From positions 3,907,001-3,971,000 of the forward strand of contig CAMRHE010000156.1 in assembly GCA_947044405.1 (NCBI GenBank): a stretch of DNA of 64,000 bases. The letters are read 5' to 3'. The notes under the pieces are model-generated. The model was not told the DNA's origin. It worked only from the letters and a program-made list of their open reading frames with translations, and did not search any database. The position numbers and the translations under genes were made by a program. The DNA is from Leptodactylus fallax (taxonomy: Eukaryota > Chordata > Amphibia > Anura > Leptodactylidae). Of this stretch, positions 33,505-44,123 are shown one piece after another; positions within the stretch are counted from its first letter, which is position 1, and every line of letters begins with the position of its first letter.

Positions 33505-33650
33505 TCCGACAGCAGCACAATATGGGGTATCTCTGCCCCTGTGTGTTGTTTAGGACAGTGGAACCTTTAATTAGCACCAAAATTAAGGTGCCTCCTACTG
33601 GCTCTGTAAGAGGGCACCAGAGACCTCCCTCCACTGTGTTTTTTTCTGTC
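33505..33650 (+). repeat. DIRS left inverted terminal repeat
   Basis: Contains CCGACAGCAGCACAATATGG, GGGTATCTCTGCCCCTGTGT and CAGTGGAACCTTTAATTAGC; its reverse complement occurs at 38615-38745 with few mismatches. Confidence 0.85.
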
Positions 33651-34346
33651 CTGTGTGGGACAGGTGGACGGAGGTCTCTGGTGACCTCCTGTTGCTAGGG
33701 GTTTTTCCTAAAAAAAAAGCTCCTGGCTTACCTTTTGGGGGTACCTCGGTCCTTTCTGACGTTCCAAAGATCCTCCGATCCTTCGGGCTTTTTCCGCTCC
33801 ACAGCGCAGCGTTACCCGGCTCATCGCACTGCAGGCAGCGCGATCCCGGAAGTAAGCGGGGAACCTCTTCGGCTGGAACCTTTTCTCTGTCCCGTGTTCC
33901 CCGGGGAAGGAAACCTTTGCGCACCACCGCGGCCTACTTCCGGTTTTCTCGGAAAAGTGCGGTAAGTTTGAAAATTGAAAATTTAAAGGCAAAATATAAA
34001 ATTGTTTTTTGCTGCTTGTATTTTGAGCCTCTGGCTTAGGCTTATGCTCCTCTATGTTCCATTGTGGCATTTGACCTCGTTTGGCGCTGTATGAATGTTT
34101 TCTTTGTTTGGCTCCTCCCCTCGCTGCTGGATTACATTTAAAAGGTCCTCAGTCCTTTACTTGGTGAGCTCATGGTTACTAGCTCCTCTGCTGCGGTTTG
34201 CGGTGTCTGGTTTTTTCCTGACTGGATCTTTTTTTCTCTTCAAGTGACCGATTTAAAAAAGTAAGGTACCCCTTGTTTTTTTTTCTTCTTGTGCGATGCT
34301 TGGCAATCTTCCATTCTACATTGTCATGTGGCTTTTGATATTTCAG

Positions 34347-35552
34347 ATGTCATCTTCTGCATCAGGTAACGGCGATGGGCTTAGGAGGAAAAAGTCCTCT
34401 AAACGTAAACACCTAATTTGTTTGGATTGCAATACTCCTTTACTATGATTTTACCCGCTGTCACCAATGCCGCGGACCTCCGTCAGAAGAACCTTCTATA
34501 AGAGAGGTTGTCACTTGAATAAAGGACTATATGGATGAGTCTCTTAAGGAGATCCGTTCTTTGCCCAGAATGCCAAGAGACCGCGGGTTGAGACACAGTC
34601 TTCCCTACGCATCGCTGACGAAGATTATCAGATAGTGGACGAGACACTCTCATCTGACGATTCCACTTAAGATTCCAGCAGACCGTGCTTCCCACTCGAA
34701 AAATTAAGCCGGCTGCTGAAGTCCATCCGGTCTAAGGATTGTGATGTTGACGGGAAAGCCTCCACGTCCACCTATAGAGGGCCTAGGGTCTTCCAAGTGG
34801 ACCAGACATTACAAAAATGAATGTCTTCAGAGTGGAAATGTCCTGAAAAACCTCTTGTGGTTTCTAGGAGGTTCAAGGCTTTATTCCCAGTTGCTCAATG
34901 GGATCAATGGGGTCCTCCTCCCAAGGTGGATATGGGGGTGGCCAAACTGTCCCTCCGCACTATGGTACCATCAGATGATGGATCAAATTTGCACGACGCC
35001 ATGGACAGGCACATCGACAATACCCTCAAGAAGGCGTATTCAGTTGCTGTGGCGGTTGCGTCTTGTGAAGTGTCAGCCAAATTACCCACTGACCTGGTCC
35101 ACCTCGAGAGGGACATCGACTATGGAGTCTCCAGAGACGAGCTGCTCGGGTTTCTAGGGTCGGTTTCCCTGGCAGCTGAATATTTAGCGGAGGCCTCCCA
35201 CCATCAATTAAGGCTGGCGGCCAAATCCCTGGCACTTACCACTGCAGCAAGAAGACCTCTATGGTTAAAACCCTGGAAAGCTGATTTCCACTCAAAATAT
35301 AATTTGTGCGCATTACCCTTTGAGCCAGGTAGAGTCTTTGGTAGTGCCCTAGACAAGATCCTGGAGGGCTTGGCCGATAGGAAGGGTAAAACTTTACCCC
35401 ACACCTTTAGAGGTAGATCTGACTCTGGCCATGGTAGAGGCTATCTGCCTCGTCATGGACAGCAGTCCCAAAGAGGCTCTAGATATTCCTCTAGAGGCAC
35501 CGTCCGGAGATTCCCGAAGTCTGATGATAAAAAGGAGAAGTTTAGCTTTTGA
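34347..35552 (+). pseudogene. DIRS ORF1 (gag-like), broken in its first third
   Basis: Starts MSSSASGNGDGLRRKKSSKR at 34347, followed by a zinc-finger-like pair (CLDC ... CHQC). A TGA at 34446 and at least one frameshift disrupt 34440-34820. From 34821 the frame is open for 243 codons: MSSEWKCPEKPLVVSRRFKA, a helical region, and a basic Arg/Gly/Ser-rich tail (RGRSDSGHGRGYLPRHGQQS) suited to nucleic-acid binding. The role, by family, is the structural protein of the replication particle. The open part keeps good codon continuity, so disruption is recent or limited. Confidence 0.75.
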
Positions 35553-35554
35553 CA

Positions 35555-37331
35555 TCAGGAGCAGTCTTCCTGTGGCCGAGATTCCTGTCGGGGGTCGTCT
35601 CTCCCATTTTTTCAACTGCTGGCAGGAAAAAATTCGAGACCCATGGGTCCTGCAGGTAATCCAAAAAGGATATGCAATCGAGTTCCTCCATCCTCCACAG
35701 GATCGGTTTGTGTTAACTCGCAGCCTCCCTACATTGCAGCAGACTACAGAGTACATTCACAAGGGAGCCCTGGAGGAAGTCCCTTCTCTAGAAGAAGGAT
35801 CCGGTGTCTATTCTCCCGTCTTCCTGGTACCAAAACCGGCAGACAAGTGGAGAATGATCATAGACTTAAGGTACCTCAACTGCTTGATCAAAAAGAAGCA
35901 CTTCCATATGGAAACCATAAAGTCTGTCACGACTTTTCTCCTCCAAGGCGATGTTTTCGTGACTTTGGATCTAAAAGACGCTTATTTGCATATTCCTATT
36001 TATCCTCCACTCCACACAGAAGGTTTCTAAGGATTGCCGTAGTAGTTTCCGGCCACAGGAAGCATTTTCAATTCACAGCACTACCTTTTGGGATCTCCTC
36101 TGCTCCCCACACCTTTACAAAGGTAGTGGCTCCCATAGCGGCTGCCCTCAGACTTCAGGGGATATTTGTGGTGCCTTATCTAGACGACTGGTTAATAAAA
36201 GCCCAGTCAGAGTCTGTTCTGCTCCAGCATCTACAGACAGCCGTTTCCCTGTTTCAGAGTCTGGGATGGCTTATAAACTGGGAGAAGTCAGTAACAATCC
36301 CTTCAACCCGAAGGAAGTTCCTCGGCTACTTCCTGGATTCAGTCCGCCTGCAGGTCTCCTTGACACCAGCAAGGAAGGAGAAACTGGTCGGTGCAGTCCG
36401 GCACCTCTTCAAAAAGCCGATAGCCTCCATCGGAACATTGATGAAGATCCTGGGCTTGATGTCTTCCTCAGTGGAGGCAGTCCCATGGACTTTGTGGCAC
36501 TTACGTCCCCTCCAGAAGGAATTACTAGAGGCTTGGGATCGCTCCCTTCTTACACTCAGCAAGAAGATTCGACTCTCCCCCAGGACCCGTCTTTCCCTCA
36601 AGTGGTGGTTGCACCTAAAAGACGGAAGGTCCACGGTCCAACCTTCTTGGACCCTGTTGACTACAGATGAATCCCTCTTGGGATGGGGAGCCCATTTGGA
36701 CGAAAACTCCATAAAGGGAGTCTGGAGTGCTCCAGAAAGAAGGACCTCGTCCAACTTGAAGGAGCTCAGAGCTGTATATCGTGCCTTACTCCATTTCTCG
36801 CCTCTTCTCAAGGGAAGAGCAGTCAAAATCTGGTCAGACAACATGACCACAGTGCTGTACGTGAACAGACAGGGAGGCACCAGATCACCAACCCTCCTCA
36901 GGGAGGCAGATCTGATATTTACATGGGCAGAGAAAAATCTAACCCATTTATCCGCAGTTCACATCAAGGGCTCCCTGAACATAGTAGCGGATCGGTTGAG
37001 TCGGAGTCATGCCGTATCAGGAGAATGGTCACTCAATCCAGAAGTCTTTCATCAGATTACCCTGAAGTGGGGTCTTCCAGAAATAGACCTCATGGCAGCC
37101 CGACTCAACGCCAAGGTGGAGACGTTCTGTTCCCTTTACCAGGAGGACAATCCCTTGGCAGTGGATGCCCTGTCCATCCCTTGGAGGTCCAGGCTGGCAT
37201 ACATCTTCCCTCCAATTCCAATAATACCGAAGGTATTGATGAAAATCAGACAGGACCAAGTCTCTGTGATAGCCATCATTCCATTCTGGCCAAAAAGAGC
37301 TTGGTTTTCCCAACTCATGGAGTTGAGTTGA
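35555..37331 (+). pseudogene. DIRS reverse transcriptase-RNase H, one frameshift
   Basis: The N-terminal RT (35555-36020, frame of 35431) has WRMIIDLRYLNCLIKKKHF and DVFVTLDLKDAYLHIPIY (motif A, Asp intact). A frameshift near 36010-36020, at a CTCCACTCCACAC duplication, moves reading into the frame of 35643, open to 37331. That frame has QFTALPFGISSAPHTFTKV (motif B), VVPYLDDWLIKAQS (motif C, YLDD intact, about 36170-36210), RNase H with LLTTDESLLGWGAHLD, LKELRAVYRAL and IWSDNMTTVLYVNRQGG, and VHIKGSLNIVADRLSR. The C-terminal part beginning LPEIDLMAARLNAK corresponds to the DIRS methylase-like region. Catalytic residues are preserved, and a 4-bp tandem duplication seems to be the main lesion. 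Confidence 0.85.
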
Positions 37332-37443
37332 GGGATATATTGGAGGCTTCCCCCATCCAGAACCTGGTTTCCCAAGGATCTCTGAAGTGCCAGGATCTCT
37401 GGAGATTCAACCTGACAGCCTGGAGGTTGAGCAGTCCCTATAA

Positions 37444-38469
37444 CAGGATAGAGGACTGTCAGAGGCCGTCCTGAAGACCCTTTCTTCTGCAAGAGCAGAC
37501 TCTACCAATAAGAACTACCAGAGGACAGCCAAGATTTTCATGGAGTGGTGCTCCAAGAAGGGTATTAATAATCTAGAACCTTCAACGGCTGATATTTTAA
37601 ATTTTCTTCAGGACGGTTTGGATAAGGGCCTTGCCCCTACCACTTTGAAAGTGCAGATTGCGGCCCTCTCCGCTCATTTGAACAGATGTCTGTCTCAGGA
37701 TCCTCTGGTTGCAAGGTTCCTTAAAGGGGCAATGAGGCTAAAGCCCTCAGTATCATCTCCAGTTCCCCAGTGGGACCTTGCGGTAGTCCTTACAGGCCTG
37801 TGCGGTCCTCCATTTGAACCCTTGGAGACTACTGAGCTAAAATATTTAGCCTACAAAACCACTTTTTTGTTGGCTATTACATCTGCCAAAAGAGTAGGGG
37901 AACTCCAGGCTCTCTCTTCTAGAGAACCGTACATTTTGTTTTTTGCAGATAGGGTGCACCTTAGGTTTTTGCCTGGGCTTAACCCTAAGGTCCCCTCATG
38001 CTATAATAGCAATCAGCTAATTTCGCTACCTGTGTTTTTCCCCACTCCAACCTCTGAGGAGGAAGAAAAGCTCCACACCTTAGATGTGGTAAGGTGTCTG
38101 CGGATTTACCTATCCCGCACTCAACCGTTTAGGAAGGCCGAAAACCTACTAATTAACATGCAGGGTAAAAACAAAGGCCTCAAGGCTTCCAAGCCTACTC
38201 TATCCACATGGATCAAGGAGACAATTAAGTCTTCCTTTCTTATTCAGGAGTTACTCCCTCCAGTTTTTTCTACGGCCCACTCGACCAGGGCTGTGTCGAC
38301 TTCTTGGGCTGAGTACCGGTCCTTACCATTGGACCAGATTTGTGCGGCTGCATCATGGTCATCTCAGTTGACCTTTGTTAAACATTATCGTTTAGACGTC
38401 CGCAGTTCCCAGACAACTGACTTTGGTCAGACAGTCCTTGCCGTTGTAAGGCGAGGAAACCCTCCCTAG
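37444..38469 (+). CDS. DIRS tyrosine recombinase, apparently intact
   Basis: Open reading frame with an ATG at 37540 (309 aa). Homology continues upstream in frame to about 37444 (GLSEAVLKTLSSARADSTNK), so the native protein starts earlier or is fused to the RT ORF. The N-terminal SAM-like/core-binding region includes NYQRTAKIFMEWCSKKGI and LAPTTLKVQIAALSAHL. Catalytic residues are visible: Arg I in TSAKRVGELQAL, the H-x-x-R pair in TAHSTRAVSTSWA, and the nucleophile Tyr in FVKHYRLDV. Family role: integration of a circular DIRS intermediate by site-specific-type recombination, which replaces an integrase. No stop or frameshift was seen in this ORF, unlike ORF1 and RT. The stop TAG is at 38467. 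Confidence 0.85.
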   Translation, partial: QDRGLSEAVLKTLSSARADSTNKNYQRTAKIFMEWCSKKGINNLEPSTADILNFLQDGLDKGLAPTTLKVQIAALSAHLNRCLSQDPLVARFLKGAMRLKPSVSSPVPQWDLAVVLTGLCGPPFEPLETTELKYLAYKTTFLLAITSAKRVGELQALSSREPYILFFADRVHLRFLPGLNPKVPSCYNSNQLISLPVFFPTPTSEEEEKLHTLDVVRCLRIYLSRTQPFRKAENLLINMQGKNKGLKASKPTLSTWIKETIKSSFLIQELLPPVFSTAHSTRAVSTSWAEYRSLPLDQICAAASWSSQLTFVKHYRLDVRSSQTTDFGQTVLAVVRRGNPP

Positions 38470-38484
38470 GGGAATTACTTGCTA

Positions 38485-38580
38485 TCTCCCCATATTGTGC
38501 TGCTGTCGGACGTAAGGGGAATCGTTGATTGTAATGTCAATCTGTATTTCCTTAGTCCTGACAGCAGCACAAGGCTTCCC
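38485..38580 (+). repeat. DIRS internal complementary region
   Basis: Sequence CCCCATATTGTGCTGCTGTC + GGACGTAAGGGGAATCG is complementary to the left end of the element (33492-33530). The adjoining TTGATTGTAATGTCAATCTG + TATTTCCTTAGTCCTGACAG is complementary to the right end (about 38735-38787). The two halves abut, as expected for the template that joins both ends during circle formation. Confidence 0.88.
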
Positions 38581-38614
38581 TCCCTAGAAGCTTGTTTCCT
38601 TTTACTTTATAATT

Positions 38615-38745
38615 TACACAGTGGAGGGAGGTCTCTGGTGCCCTCTTATAGGGTCAGTAGGAGGCACCTTAATTTTGGTGCTAATTAAAGGTTCCACTGT
38701 CCTAAACAACACACAGGGGCAGAGATACCCCATATTGTGCTGCTG
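38615..38745 (-). repeat. DIRS right inverted terminal repeat
   Basis: ACACAGTGGAGGGAGGTCTC through CCATATTGTGCTGCTGTC; inverted partner of 33505-33650. The right terminus continues uniquely to about 38787 (ACAGATTGACATTACAATCA). Confidence 0.85.
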
Positions 38746-38787
38746 TCAGGACTAAGGGAATACAGATTGACATTACAATCAACGATT

Positions 38788-40256
38788 TTGCTGGAATAGT
38801 TTTCAGGTCCATGTCTCATTTGCAGATCCCCTAGAGTACCTATACAGTAGAAACCCTCCAAAAGTGACCCCAGTTTGGAAACTACAGCCTTCAAGGAATT
38901 TATCAAGGGGTATAGTGAGCATTTTGACCCCACAGCTGTTGGGATGTATAAATGAAAAATTACTAAAACGTTACCTTATCCCCAAAGTTTTTGTTTTCAC
39001 AATGGGTTAAATGAGAAAAGCTGCCCACAGTTTTTTAAACAATTGCTCACGACAATACCCCATATGTGACCGTATGTCTGCTGTATGGGTACTTGGAGGG
39101 GCTCGTACTAGAAAGAGAACTATTTGGCTTTTGGAGAGCAGATTTTGCTGGAATAGTTTTCGGGTGCCATGTCATATTTGCAGAGCCCCTTAAAGTATAA
39201 TAGAAACCCCCTAAATGTGACCCCATTTTAGAAAGTTTACCTCTCGGGAATTTCTCAAGTGGTATTATCATTTTAAGCCCAAGAGTGCTTCCCAAAAATT
39301 AATTGAAAACTGAAATTATAAAAGAAATATGCAATTTCAGTGCCCAGTACGTTGTGCCCACTTTGTGTCATCAGAAACGCGCACTCCTAAAACTTTTAAG
39401 TGGGTTATCCTGGGTACAAAATAGTTGTGTATGTGGTGTAAACTGCTACTTGGGCACACAGCAGGGCTCAGAAGGGAAGGAGCACTGCGCTTTTTAGCTT
39501 TTGGAGTATAGATTTAAAGAGACATTCTGGACGCCATGTTGTTTTTACAGAGCCCTGGAAGTGCCAGTAAATTGTAATTCCCCAAGAAATAATCCCATTT
39601 TGTAGGGGCAATTTTAGGGTCTCTGCAAACATGACATGGCATCCAAAAACCAACAATTTAAATCCGGGCTCCAAAAGCACATAGCACTCCTGTACATCTG
39701 CGCCCTGCTGTGTACCCAAACTGTAGTTTATGCCCAAATCTATGACACTGTTGTACCCACGATAATGTACTTAACAATGCCATATGTTGGAATAAACTGC
39801 TGTTTGGGCACAGCCGAGCACAGAAGAGAAGGGGCGCAATTTGTTTTTTGGAGCAAAGTTTGATTTTTGGATGTCATGCCACTTTTGCAGAGCCACTGTA
39901 TGCCAGTAAAGTGGAATCCGCATACATCTGACCCCATTTTGGAAACTACAAGTGGTATAGTGAGAATTTTTAACCCTTCAGTGCTTTATTAATTTAATTT
40001 CGAGAAACGAATACACAGCTGATAATGAAAAGTGAAAATTGCAATTTTTCCAGAGATACGCCATTTCAGTGCCTGATATGTTGCACATAGCTTGCGTCAG
40101 CAGAGACATATACTTCAAAAACTGCTAAGTGGATATCATATGGCACAACAGCTTTTGAAGCGTTTGTCTCTGATACAAGCCGGGCACAACATATTGTGCA
40201 CTGAAATGACGTATTCTTGCAAAAATTTCCACAAAATTTCATCAGCTGCACATTTA
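38788..40256. repeat. old interspersed repeat, internally repetitive, non-coding
   Basis: Recurring phrases include GGAAACTACA(C/G)CC(C/T)TCAAGGAAT, TTTGCTGGAATAGTTTTC(A/G)GG, GTGCCATGTC, CATATTTGCAGAGCCCC, TGGGCACA(C/G)AGCAGGG and GAAGGGAAGGAGC. They come back about every 250-300 bp here, and again at 44162-44988, 53669-55190, 56360-56600 and 57216-58000. Stop codons are dense and open frames short. I treat it as an ancient, amplified amphibian repeat of unknown class. Confidence 0.65.
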
Positions 40257-40703
40257 CAGTGCCTTGCGAAAGTATTCGGCCCCCTTGAACTTTTCAACCT
40301 TTTGCCACATTTCAGGCTTCAAACATAAAGATATAAAATTTTAATTTTTTGGTGAAGAATCAACAAGTGGGACACAATTGTGAAGTGGAACGAAATTTAT
40401 TGGATATTTTAAACTTTTGTAAAAAATAAAAAACTGAAAAGTGGGGCGTGCAATATTTTTCGGCCCCTTTACTTTCAGTGCAGCAAACTCACTCCAGAAG
40501 TTCAGTGAGGATCTCTGAATGATCCAATGTTGTCCTAAATGACTGATGATGATAAATATAATCCACCTGTGTGTAATCAAGTCTCCGTATAAATGCACCT
40601 GCTCTGTGATAGTCTCAGGGTTCTGTTTAAAGCGCAGAGAGCATCATGAAGACCAAGGAACACACCAGGCATGTCTGTGATACTGTTGTGGAGAAGTTTA
40701 AAG
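40257..40703 (+). mobile_element. 5' fragment of the CAGTGCCTTGCG Tc1 family
   Basis: Starts CAGTGCCTTGCGAAAGTATT after a TA (40255-40256). It follows the complete copy at 24945 through the left inverted repeat into the transposase start (MKTKEHTR at about 40646), then breaks at about 40703. The sequence after the break (CTCCACAACAGT) is the inverse of 12 bp just upstream (40682-40693), a foldback junction. Confidence 0.88.
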
Positions 40704-40715
40704 CTCCACAACAGT

Positions 40716-41250
40716 AAAGTTTAAACAATGGCAGTGTCACTACATGGAGTCATTTAGCATCTAGCGGTTTTCCTCCATTGTGGGGTTTTCTTTATGTTTT
40801 GTTCTACCACTGTAGGCAGCATTTATTTATTTATTTCCTATATGTATTTGACCAAGTTTTTTGGTTCTTATGAGTAGTCTAATAAGTCCCCTGATCATTG
40901 GTGCATTACTGTACCAGGAAACACGTAGGGACTAGGGTTCTATAGGGTCACTTTAAGGACAGCTTGGTACTGCCCTTGTTAGGGCAGGAGTCATTTCGGG
41001 TGTTAGTGGAAATTTCAGGGGCATGAATAGGGACTTAGTTCATCCTCCTGTGTTGCACCATCACCTGCCGGGTTCTCCTGCCTCAGATGTTGGTAAGATC
41101 GTTCCATTTTCTAATTGTATAGCTGCCATGATGTTTTACGGTATATGGTGGTGAATAATTACACATATTTGCTATAACATTAGACTCCATTGAGTGGCTA
41201 TATTGATTTTGATGTTTGTTCTACATTTTCGATATTTGTTTTAATATCCC
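40716..41250. other. unclassified sequence, no gene seen
   Basis: No ORF of interest. The phrase CTTGTTAGGGCAGGAG and the following GCACCATCACCTGCCGGGTT have a weak echo at about 56910-57010 (CTTGTTAGGACAGGAG ... CCCACCCTGGTAAGATGG), so this may be an old repeat. Confidence 0.4.
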
Positions 41251-41931
41251 GCTTGTCCAACTCATCGCTGAATCTGAGGTGGCAGTGGTCTGCTGAATTT
41301 GTCCAGCAACACTCTCTCCACCGACTGTGCCGGTGTAGCCTCCTCAGGCTGAAGCCATTTCCTCACCAAATACACAAGATCATGCATCTGGGATCAGGGT
41401 GGGAGACTCTCAGAGAAAGTCCAGTGGTGCACTCTCCCAGCACGTACATGCATGTTCACCCCGACACATGCCAGATCTCACCTCTCAGTTTGGGGTAGTC
41501 CTTAGTCACCTGTTCACACAGGTCAAAGTAGGCCTTTTTAGGTTCACCGGTGAGAAAGGGTGCCACTATGTCGGCCCACTGATCCCTTGGCAATTTCTCC
41601 CGTTCGACCACTCGCTCAAAAACCCGAAGATATGCCTCCACGTCGTCTGTGGACGCCATATTTTTTGCAGGGAACTCTGCACGGCAGCTGTGGCAGCGGT
41701 CTGTATGCTCTGGGTCTCTCTGGCACCAGTACACTCTCCTGTCATCCTCTGGTTGACCAAAGCCTGGCTGAGCAGCGTAAGCTTCTCCATAAGCATCAAG
41801 TTCATCTCCTGCTGCTGTGCCTGAGCTTGCTCCTGTCACCTCTCAGCTTCCATCTTGGCTTGTTGCTGCTGTGACAACATGTGCTGCTGCTGTAGGATGA
41901 CCTGCCCAAACTGTTTCATAAAGTCCTCCAT
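41251..41931 (-). pseudogene. gag fragment of Gmr1-like element (SCAN-related)
   Basis: Begins MEDFMKQFGQVILQQQHMLS at 41931 on the minus strand. A Gln-rich region follows, then a well-preserved capsid segment in the frame of 41839-41456: STDDVEAYLRVFERVVERE, KLPRDQWADIVAPFLTGEPK and KAYFDLCEQVTKDYPKLRGE. This resembles the N-terminal half of SCAN domains and of Gmr1-like capsids. Further on, WLQPEEATPAQSVERVLLDK and FSRPLPPQIQR match the other copy at about 12770-12850. Frame changes occur near 41456-41570 and 41840. Compared with the copy at 12179 this capsid is less decayed. Confidence 0.8.
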
Positions 41932-42474
41932 GTTGGCGGTCTCCTTTTTAATTTCTCCTGCCGCCTTTAACCCAGGACATAGGAAAAAGAAAATGGGTGT
42001 ATGTCTCTTTAAGACTGTTTAAATTGGGTATGCCCGCATCCTCCACCATATGTGGGGTAGGTAGCTCAGTAGCAGCCATGGTGCGGATCCAACCAGTCAG
42101 AGACAGGGACACAAAACTGTAGCAAAACAGTAGCACAAAAGGAGCAAAATAAAATACAGCCTTAACTTCAGGCAAAAGGAAAATAAACAAAACTCCTGCT
42201 CGTCCGAGCTCTAAACTAAGCAGTACAAAACTAACTACACGTGTGACTTACTACCAGCCACATGAACAAACAGAATAGCACAAAATAGTCTCACCAGACT
42301 TAGTGTAGCAGAACAGACCCAGACACCTCCTCTCACTCCCTGGATCTGCCCTGAAGTGCAGACTCTGAGGCTTTTTATGGCCCAGTAATGAGCCTTAGGA
42401 CCTACACCTGGGGCTGAGGCCTACTCAAGACCCGCCCTGGACCATACATATGTCAGAAACCTGGGGGAGATATA

Positions 42475-44123
42475 CAGTCATATGAAAAAGTTTGGGCACC
42501 CCTATTAATCTTAATCATTTTTTGTTCTAAATATTTGGGTGTTTGCAACAGCCATTTCAATTTGATATATCTAATAACTGATGGACACAGTAATATTTCA
42601 GGATTGAAATGAGGTTTATTGTACTAACAGAAAATGTGCAATATGCATTAAACCAAAATTTGACCGGTGCAAAAATTTGGGTACCCTTATCATTTTATTG
42701 ATTTGAATACTCCTAACTACTTTTTACTGACTTACTGAAGCACAAAATTGGTTTTGTAACCTCACTGAGCTTTGAACTTCATAGCCAGGTGTATCCAATC
42801 ATGAGAAAAGGTATTTAAGGTGGCCAATTGCAAGTTGTTCTCCTATTTGAATCTCCTCTGAAGAGTGGCATCATGGGCTCCTCAAAACAACTCTCAAATG
42901 ATCTGAAAACAAAGATTGTTCAACATAGTTGTTCAGGGGAAGGATACAAAAAGTTGTCTCAGAGATTTAACCTGTCAGTTTCCACTGTGAGGAACATAGT
43001 AAGGAAATGGAAGACCACAGGGACAGTTCTTGTTAAGCTCAGAAGTGGCAGGCCAAGAAAAATATCAGAAAGGCAGAGAAGAAGAATGGTGAGAACAGTC
43101 AAGGACAATCCACAGACCACCTCCAAAGAGCTGCAGCATCATCTTGCTGCAGATGGTGTCACTGTGCATCGGTCAACAATACAGCACACTTTGCACAAGG
43201 AGAAGCTGTATGGGAGAGTGATGCGAAAGAAGCCGTTTCTGAAAGCACGCCACAAACAGAGTCGCCTGAGGTATGCAAAAGCACATTTGGACAAGCCAGC
43301 TTCATTTTGGAAGAAGGTCCTGTGGACTGATGGAACAAAGATTGAGTTGTTTGGTCATACAAAAAGGCGTTATGCATGGCATCCAAAAAACACAGCATTC
43401 CAAGAAAAACACTTGCTACCCACTATAAAATTTGGTGGAGGTTCCATCATGCTTTGGGGCTGTGTGGCCAATGCCGGCACCGGGAATCTTGTTAAAGTTG
43501 AGGGTCGCATGGATTCAACTCAGTATCAGCAGATTCTTGAGAATAATGTACAAGAATCAGTGACGAATTTGAAGTTACGCCGGGGATGGATATTTCAGCA
43601 AGACAATGATCCAAAACACAGCTCCAAATCTACTCAGGCATTCATGCAGAGGAACAATTACAATGTTCTGGAATGGCCATCCCAGTCCCCAGACCTGAAT
43701 ATCATTGAACATCTGTGGGATAATTTGAAGCGGGCTGTCCATGCTCGGCGACCATCAAACTTAACTGAACTGGAATTGTTTTGTAAAGAGGAATGGTCAA
43801 AAATACCTTCATCCAGGATCCAGGAACTGATTAAAAGCTACAGGAAGCGACTAGAGGCCGTTATTTTTGCAAAAGGAGGATCTACTAAATATTAATGTCA
43901 CTTTTCTGTTGAGGTGCCCATACTTTTGCACCGGTCAAATTTTGGTTTAATGCATATTGCACATTTTCTGTTAGTACAATAAACCTCATTTCAATCCTGA
44001 AATATTACTGTGTCCATCAGTTATTAGATATATCAAATTGAAATGGCTGTTGCAAACACCCAAATATTTAGAACTAAAAATGATTAAGATTAATAGGGGT
44101 GCCCAAACTTTTTCATATGACTG
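42475..44123 (+). mobile_element. Tc1 element with uninterrupted transposase, 1649 bp
   Basis: Starts CAGTCATATGAAAAAGTTTG and ends with its complement, flanked by TA (42473-42474, 44124-44125). Near-perfect inverted repeats run about 210 bp inward, from the terminus to the AATTTGACCGGTGCAAAA region (42475-42685 and about 43912-44123). It sits inside the LTR of the minus-strand Gmr1 copy; removing it restores LTR continuity. The high similarity of its ends and the open transposase mark it as the youngest Tc1 here. Confidence 0.93.
42873..43895 (+). CDS. Tc1 transposase, intact 340-aa ORF
   Basis: Cut-and-paste transposase of the Tc1/mariner superfamily. The frame is open from an ATG at 42828, but the ATG at 42873 (MGSSKQLSNDLK) gives the usual family length of about 340 aa and N-terminus, so I chose it. 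Residues 1-110 hold the paired-like DNA-binding region with two helix-turn-helix units and a GRPRK AT-hook-like motif. The DDE domain shows VLWTDGTKIELFG (first Asp; the usual D-E-T is D-G-T), the glycine-rich KFGGGSIMLWGC, IFQQDNDPKHSSK (second Asp) and [17 protein letters not shown] (catalytic Glu), and the ORF ends AKGGSTKY. No stop or frameshift. The single unusual residue is Gly after the first catalytic Asp. Whether it is active cannot be read from sequence. Confidence 0.92.
   Translation: MGSSKQLSNDLKTKIVQHSCSGEGYKKLSQRFNLSVSTVRNIVRKWKTTGTVLVKLRSGRPRKISERQRRRMVRTVKDNPQTTSKELQHHLAADGVTVHRSTIQHTLHKEKLYGRVMRKKPFLKARHKQSRLRYAKAHLDKPASFWKKVLWTDGTKIELFGHTKRRYAWHPKNTAFQEKHLLPTIKFGGGSIMLWGCVANAGTGNLVKVEGRMDSTQYQQILENNVQESVTNLKLRRGWIFQQDNDPKHSSKSTQAFMQRNNYNVLEWPSQSPDLNIIEHLWDNLKRAVHARRPSNLTELELFCKEEWSKIPSSRIQELIKSYRKRLEAVIFAKGGSTKY

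Larger units (their letters stand above)
33492..38787 (+). mobile_element. DIRS-type tyrosine-recombinase retrotransposon, structurally complete
   Basis: About 5.3 kb with all DIRS hallmarks. The inverted terminal repeats are at 33505-33650 and 38615-38745; the shared phrases CAGTGGAACCTTTAATTAGC and GAGACCTCCCTCCACTGTG appear inverted on the right. A gag-like ORF (34347-35552), overlapping RT-RNase H (35555-37331) and tyrosine recombinase (37444-38469) follow. An internal complementary region (38485-38580) is complementary to the two outer ends joined together. There is no integrase and no long target duplication. It is inserted in an old repeat at GATT: the sequence before (AAAGCA) and after (TTTTGCTGGAATAG) joins to a continuous copy of the target repeat. 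Confidence 0.9.

Noticed and set aside
33653..34070. Overlapping ORFs of 76-128 codons on both strands in the DIRS leader
   Set aside because: They lie between the terminal repeat and the recognised gag start, show no DIRS or other domain, and compete with each other in three frames.
36266..36880. ORFs of 134-263 codons in other frames of the DIRS RT
   Set aside because: Overlap the recognised RT-RNase H frame and lack any family motif.
41399..41874. Plus-strand ORFs over the minus-strand gag
   Set aside because: Shadow frames of the Gmr1-like capsid, which has clear SCAN-like similarity on the other strand.
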